Source of the DNA: CAMCYM01 sp964405405
Lineage (GTDB): Bacteria > Bacteroidota > Bacteroidia > Flavobacteriales_D > Sanyastnellaceae
Assembly (NCBI GenBank): GCA_964405405.1
Contig: CAYONT010000067.1
Coordinates: forward strand, 1 to 9,407
Length of the DNA stretch: 9,407 nucleotides
Direction: 5' to 3'
The position numbers and the translations under genes are program-made. Below are positions 6,577 through 9,407 of this stretch, one piece after another; position 1 is the first letter of the stretch, and each line of letters begins with the position of its first letter. The notes beneath the pieces were generated by a model. The model had not been told where the DNA came from. It saw only the letters and a list, made by a program, of their open reading frames with translations, and searched no databases.

Positions 6577-6724
6577 CGACTTTAAACAACGCAGTAAGGC
6601 ATCCGGTCGTTAATTTTAACGCAACCCAGGCCCGGGAGGGACGGCAGGGATGCATTCCACTTACGAAAAGTACCTCGTCTGTGCCCTACGGCATCTCGCC
6701 GGGCAAGGTTTCGTTTTGCATCGC

Positions 6725-6732
6725 TATATTTC
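6725..6732 (+). promoter_or_regulatory. Candidate -7 box for the metalloprotease gene
   Basis: The plus strand reads TATATTTC, sharing TATATTT with the box of the divergent gene and matching TAnnTTTG at all but the last position. It lies 28 nt upstream of the ATG at 6761. A TTTTG occurs upstream, but only 6 nt away, too close for a standard -33 element. The box supports a start at or after 6761, not at the far upstream ATG at 6650. Confidence 0.4.
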
Positions 6733-6760
6733 CCCTCGAACGTCATTCCTGTTGCACGCC

Positions 6761-9400
6761 ATGAGGACAAACCGAAACATGAAGAAGATGCACCGCACAA
6801 GGAACCGGGGGTGGCTGATGCTGTTGGGTTGGCTGGTTGGGGGGATCGGGGGCGCGGTGGCGCAGTGCGGGGAGTGGACCGAGCCCGTGGGGCTGGTGCG
6901 GCCGGTGGCGTTGGAGGCCTCGGAATGCCCCACGTGGCGGGCCGAGGATGCGCTGGGACTCGCGGTCGATTGGGAGGCCTGGGCGGCCGTGCGGGCTGGG
7001 GAGCCTGGGGTTTGGCACCTGCGGATGCCGGCGCCCCACCACCCCAAGCTCACCTTGACACTGGAGCGGTTCGATGCCTTCGCGCCGGACCTCGTGCTGG
7101 GGACCACCGAGGGACCGCGGTTTGAGGCCCGGCCCTACCAGCCGGCCCTGCAGGCGTACCGCGTGGTGGGGGGGTCTGCAGGGCCGCGCATCATGGGCGC
7201 CCCCGGAACCGGGGAGACGGGCGGAAACCCAGAAATCGGGGGCGTCATCATCCTCCTGAAGGACGGCCTGGTGGGCACCGTGGTCGTCGGCGGCCACACC
7301 TACGAACTGGGGCGCTCGGACCGGGGAACCTACCGGATCTTCGACGTGAATGCCGCCAGGGAGCGACCTGAGTTTCAGTGTGGGATGGAGGATTTGGCCT
7401 ACAACCAACGCCACCGCCTGCCCCGCCCCTCCGCCGTGGAAGCTGCGCGCAATTTGCCGCCCAAGTGCGTGGAAATCGCGCTCGACATCGACCACTACAC
7501 CTACAATACGCTGGGCGCGAACTGCGGAAACAGTGTCGAGTGGGCCCTCGCGATGCTCTCCGGCGTGCATGCGATTTACACGGCGCAACTGAGCGGTCTG
7601 GTGAGCCTGGAGGCCTCTTATGTGCATGTTTGGCAGTCGCCGGACCCCTATGCCGCCTTCACGCAGAATGCAGGCCAAATGCTCAATTCCCTCCGCTCCG
7701 AATGGGTCGTCAATCCCAACCTCGCCCCGGTCCCGCGGGACTTGGTGCACCTGCTCACCCGCCGCACGAACACGGGCACGGGGGGCATTGCGTACCTCGA
7801 CGTGGTCTGCGGCGGGCAGTATGCGACGGGGTTTTCTTCGTACCTGTCCGCTACCACCACCTACCCGCTCGGTGGGTACAGTTGGAACCTGAATGTGGTG
7901 GCGCACGAGCTGGGTCACAACTTCGGGGCGAACCACACGCACTGGTGCGGTTGGCCCGGGGGGCCGATCGACAACTGCGGCAACCTCGAGGGTCCTTGCG
8001 GAGGGTACGTCAACAATCCGACGCCCCAGACGGGGACCATCATGAGTTACTGCCATGCCATCGCGGGCGGTTCGGTGAACCTGGTCTTCCACCCGACGGT
8101 CAAGAGTGCGGCGCTGATCCCGACCATCAACAGCGACGGTTACTGCCTGACGGAATGCAACACGTTCGCCACGAACTGCGAGAACTATGGTTGCACGCAG
8201 CCGGGTTTCTGCAATTACGACCCCGAAGCGGAGCTGGATGACGGCTCGTGCACAACGTTCGACGCCTGCGGCGAATGTGGCGGGGACGGAACTTCGTGCG
8301 TCGGTTGTACGGCGCCGCTCGCCTGCAACTACGATCCTGCGGCCACCCAAGACGACGGCTCGTGCTTCTTCGCGCCCGGCGGGGGCGGCTGCAACTGCCA
8401 GGCCCAGCTGAGCTTGACGGCGGAGTTGGCGGGAGGCCAAACCGCGCAAATCGCTGTCCCCGGCCTGGGCAACCTCGGTGCGCTCACCATCTCCCTGGTC
8501 TTCACGAACCTCACGGGCTCCAGCGCGGTGGAAGCCCGGGATCTCGCGGTTACCCTCGTGGCGCCGGATGGGAGCTGCGTGACGGCGGGGGGCTTCGATG
8601 TCAACTTCGGCTGTCCTTCCAGCGGGTTCTGGCCGGGAAGCTGGGCGAGCGCCAATTCAGGCACCTACCAGGCCCAAGTGAGCCTCGGGGCGCTCGCCGG
8701 CGCCGGCACATGGTACGTGCGCATCGGCAACGGCTGGTCCCAGAGCCCCGTGGTCCGGTACGATGTGATGATCTCCCTGTTCAACCTGTGCATCGGCGAT
8801 GCGCAACCGGGGTGCACGGATGCCGCCGCTTGCAACTACGACCCCACGGCCCCGGTGGACAACGGCTCCTGCGAATACACTTCCTGTCTCGGTTGCACGG
8901 ACACCGGGGCCTGCAACTACGACCCCACCGCGCTCCTCCCCGATGGCACGTGCGAGTACACCTCGTGCGCAGGCTGCACGGACCCCGGCGCCTGCAATTT
9001 CAACTTCGAAGCCCTCCTCGACGACGGCTCCTGCGAGTTCACCTCGTGCGTCGGGTGCACAGACTTCTACGCTTGCAACTTCGATGCCGCGGCGACCATC
9101 GGCGACGTCTCGCTCTGTGAGTACACGACCTGCGCGGGCTGCATGGACCCCGTTGCCTGCAACTTCGACCCCGATGCGCGCATTTCGGCCCCCACCTCCT
9201 GCGACTACGTCACCTGCCTCCCCTGCCCGGGCGACCTCAACACGGACGGCTCGGTCTCGGTCGCCGATGTCCTGGTCTTCCTCTCCGACTTCGGCTGCAC
9301 GACCCCGCCCTGCCCGGGCGACGCCACCGAAAACGGCACCACGGACGTGGCGGACCTGCTCGCTGTGCTCGCTGCCTTCGGCGGGGTCTGCTGGCCGTAG
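6761..9400 (+). CDS. Secreted reprolysin-like metzincin metalloprotease with Cys repeats and dockerin-like tail
   Basis: A predicted extracellular zinc endopeptidase of 879 aa. Residues 1-35 are a signal peptide (basic start, LMLLGWLVGG, cleavage near AVAQ). About 36-235 look like a propeptide, and about 236-466 form the catalytic domain. HELGHNFGANH (382-392) supplies zinc ligands His382, His386 and His392 and catalytic Glu383; GTIMSYCH places the Met-turn at Met428. This matches the M12B/reprolysin-type metzincin pattern. Two Cys repeats (477-546), a P-domain-like beta region (about 547-677), five more 4-Cys repeats (684-821) and two dockerin-like EF-hand modules (822-879) follow. The catalytic residues are intact, so activity is expected. 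ATG at 6779 is an alternative start that still gives a signal peptide; 6761 is chosen from the TATATTT spacing. The ATG at 6650 would put 37 unlikely residues before the signal peptide. The substrate is unknown; the divergent giant protein with the same modules is a candidate partner. Confidence 0.94.
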   Translation: MRTNRNMKKMHRTRNRGWLMLLGWLVGGIGGAVAQCGEWTEPVGLVRPVALEASECPTWRAEDALGLAVDWEAWAAVRAGEPGVWHLRMPAPHHPKLTLTLERFDAFAPDLVLGTTEGPRFEARPYQPALQAYRVVGGSAGPRIMGAPGTGETGGNPEIGGVIILLKDGLVGTVVVGGHTYELGRSDRGTYRIFDVNAARERPEFQCGMEDLAYNQRHRLPRPSAVEAARNLPPKCVEIALDIDHYTYNTLGANCGNSVEWALAMLSGVHAIYTAQLSGLVSLEASYVHVWQSPDPYAAFTQNAGQMLNSLRSEWVVNPNLAPVPRDLVHLLTRRTNTGTGGIAYLDVVCGGQYATGFSSYLSATTTYPLGGYSWNLNVVAHELGHNFGANHTHWCGWPGGPIDNCGNLEGPCGGYVNNPTPQTGTIMSYCHAIAGGSVNLVFHPTVKSAALIPTINSDGYCLTECNTFATNCENYGCTQPGFCNYDPEAELDDGSCTTFDACGECGGDGTSCVGCTAPLACNYDPAATQDDGSCFFAPGGGGCNCQAQLSLTAELAGGQTAQIAVPGLGNLGALTISLVFTNLTGSSAVEARDLAVTLVAPDGSCVTAGGFDVNFGCPSSGFWPGSWASANSGTYQAQVSLGALAGAGTWYVRIGNGWSQSPVVRYDVMISLFNLCIGDAQPGCTDAAACNYDPTAPVDNGSCEYTSCLGCTDTGACNYDPTALLPDGTCEYTSCAGCTDPGACNFNFEALLDDGSCEFTSCVGCTDFYACNFDAAATIGDVSLCEYTTCAGCMDPVACNFDPDARISAPTSCDYVTCLPCPGDLNTDGSVSVADVLVFLSDFGCTTPPCPGDATENGTTDVADLLAVLAAFGGVCWP
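7466..8158 (+). other. Metzincin catalytic domain
   Basis: Residues about 236-466 of the protease. It opens with CVEIALDIDHYTYN, a typical first strand of reprolysin-like bacterial domains, and continues with VHVWQSPDPY. The zinc helix HELGHNFGANH is at codons 7904-7936 and the Met-turn ATG at 8042. Several Cys (255, 350, 396, 406, 413, 431, 462, 466, 473) lie in or next to the fold, consistent with an extracellular disulfide-stabilised enzyme. The domain boundaries are estimates by eye. Confidence 0.9.
8189..8398 (+). repeat. Two Cys/Asp repeats after the protease domain
   Basis: Units begin at residues 477 and 515. They contain FCNYDPEAELDDGSC and ACNYDPAATQDDGSC, the same motif as in the divergent giant protein. 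The first has a six-Cys form with ACGECGGDGTSC as linker instead of the acidic insert. The second runs into GGGGCNC at the edge of the P-domain-like region. Confidence 0.9.
8399..8791 (+). other. P-domain-like beta region
   Basis: Residues about 547-677. The pattern of short hydrophobic strands, DLAVTLVAPDGS (594-605), SGTYQAQVSLGALAG and GTWYVRIGNG (649-658), resembles the jelly-roll P domain (proprotein convertase P, homo B) often attached to bacterial secreted proteases. The family landmark of a strand ending in L.SPDG.. followed later by G.W.L.V.D is largely kept. This is a by-eye match; a generic beta-sandwich is the alternative. Confidence 0.6.
8810..9223 (+). repeat. Five 4-Cys Cys/Asp repeats
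   Basis: Units begin at residues 684, 711, 738, 765 and 793, spaced 27-28 aa, each with GC, AC, a Cys after the acidic stretch, and a linker Cys of the type EYTSC. They match units 8-11 of the giant protein in length and Cys layout. The last two have lost the DDGSC acidic motif (GDVSLC, SAPTSC) but keep the Cys. Confidence 0.93.
9224..9400 (+). other. Two-loop dockerin-like C-terminal module with stop
   Basis: Residues 822-879 hold two related segments beginning CPGD. The first loop, D-L-N-T-D-G-S-V-S-V-A-D, is a full EF-hand pattern. The second, D-A-T-E-N-G-T-T-D-V-A-D, is weaker, with Thr and Asn at ligand positions 3 and 5. Each is followed by a hydrophobic helix-like stretch ending in FG, as in type I dockerins. 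Four Cys bracket the two halves. The stop TAG at 9398-9400 lies 7 bases from the window end, so no terminator can be seen. Confidence 0.75.
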
Positions 9401-9407
9401 CCGCGGC

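Noticed and set aside
6545..6760. Upstream ATGs at 6655 (minus) and 6650 (plus) that would make the divergent genes overlap head-on
   Set aside because: Both would add 37 residues ahead of good signal peptides and would bury the TATATTT boxes inside coding sequence. The two ATGs arise from one ATGCAT palindrome.
6761..6868. Lipoprotein signal in the protease (Cys36 after the hydrophobic stretch)
   Set aside because: The residues before the Cys are A-V-A-Q; Gln at -1 does not fit a lipobox, so ordinary signal peptidase cleavage is more likely.
6743..8449. Minus-strand open frame of 568 codons opposite the metalloprotease gene
   Set aside because: The plus strand has an unmistakable metzincin motif in a coherent secreted protein; the minus frame is Arg/Val-rich without recognisable features.

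Overview
The window looks like a piece of a GC-rich member of the Bacteroidota, most likely a high-GC Flavobacteriales-type lineage. The reasons are the secreted proteins packed with a Cys/Asp repeat (GC...CNY...DDGSC) typical of that group, AT-rich TATATTT boxes close to the starts, and no clear Shine-Dalgarno sequence at any start codon. The taxonomic call is an inference from gene content, not from a marker gene.

Left part (1-1629, minus strand): a two-gene selenium unit. mnmH (tRNA 2-selenouridine synthase; rhodanese domain with Cys97 plus a P-loop domain) is followed after 10 bp by selD (selenide, water dikinase), which runs off the left edge. SelD makes selenophosphate, and MnmH uses it to convert 2-thiouridine to 2-selenouridine at the tRNA wobble position. 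SelD carries Cys rather than selenocysteine at its active site.

1630-1840: a 211-bp gap. It holds a strong intrinsic terminator for the large minus-strand gene to its right and, just beyond the terminator's T-tract, a dense five-tract G-quadruplex motif on the minus strand.

Middle (1841-6544, minus strand): one very large secreted protein (1567 aa from the preferred start). It has a signal peptide, three diverged copies of a Cys-free domain of about 190 aa, 28 Cys/Asp repeats in three blocks, and a C-terminal EF-hand/dockerin-like tail. Repeat length and Cys number fall along the protein: mostly 6-Cys units of about 52 aa with acidic thrombospondin-3-like inserts, then a mixed block starting with 4-Cys units of 27-28 aa, then 2-Cys units of 24 aa. 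Every unit holds an even number of Cys.

Right part (6761-9400, plus strand): a divergent gene for a secreted metzincin metalloprotease. It has a propeptide, HExxHxxGxxH and a Met-turn, two Cys repeats, a P-domain-like beta domain, five more repeats and a two-loop dockerin-like tail. The 216-bp gap between the divergent genes carries a TATATTT box 24-28 nt upstream of each preferred start.

The two divergent genes share the same repeat family and the same kind of C-terminal tail, so they plausibly belong to one extracellular or cell-surface system: a giant repeat protein and a protease with the same modules. That functional link is inference. No tRNA, rRNA, CRISPR array, insertion sequence or phage gene was seen.
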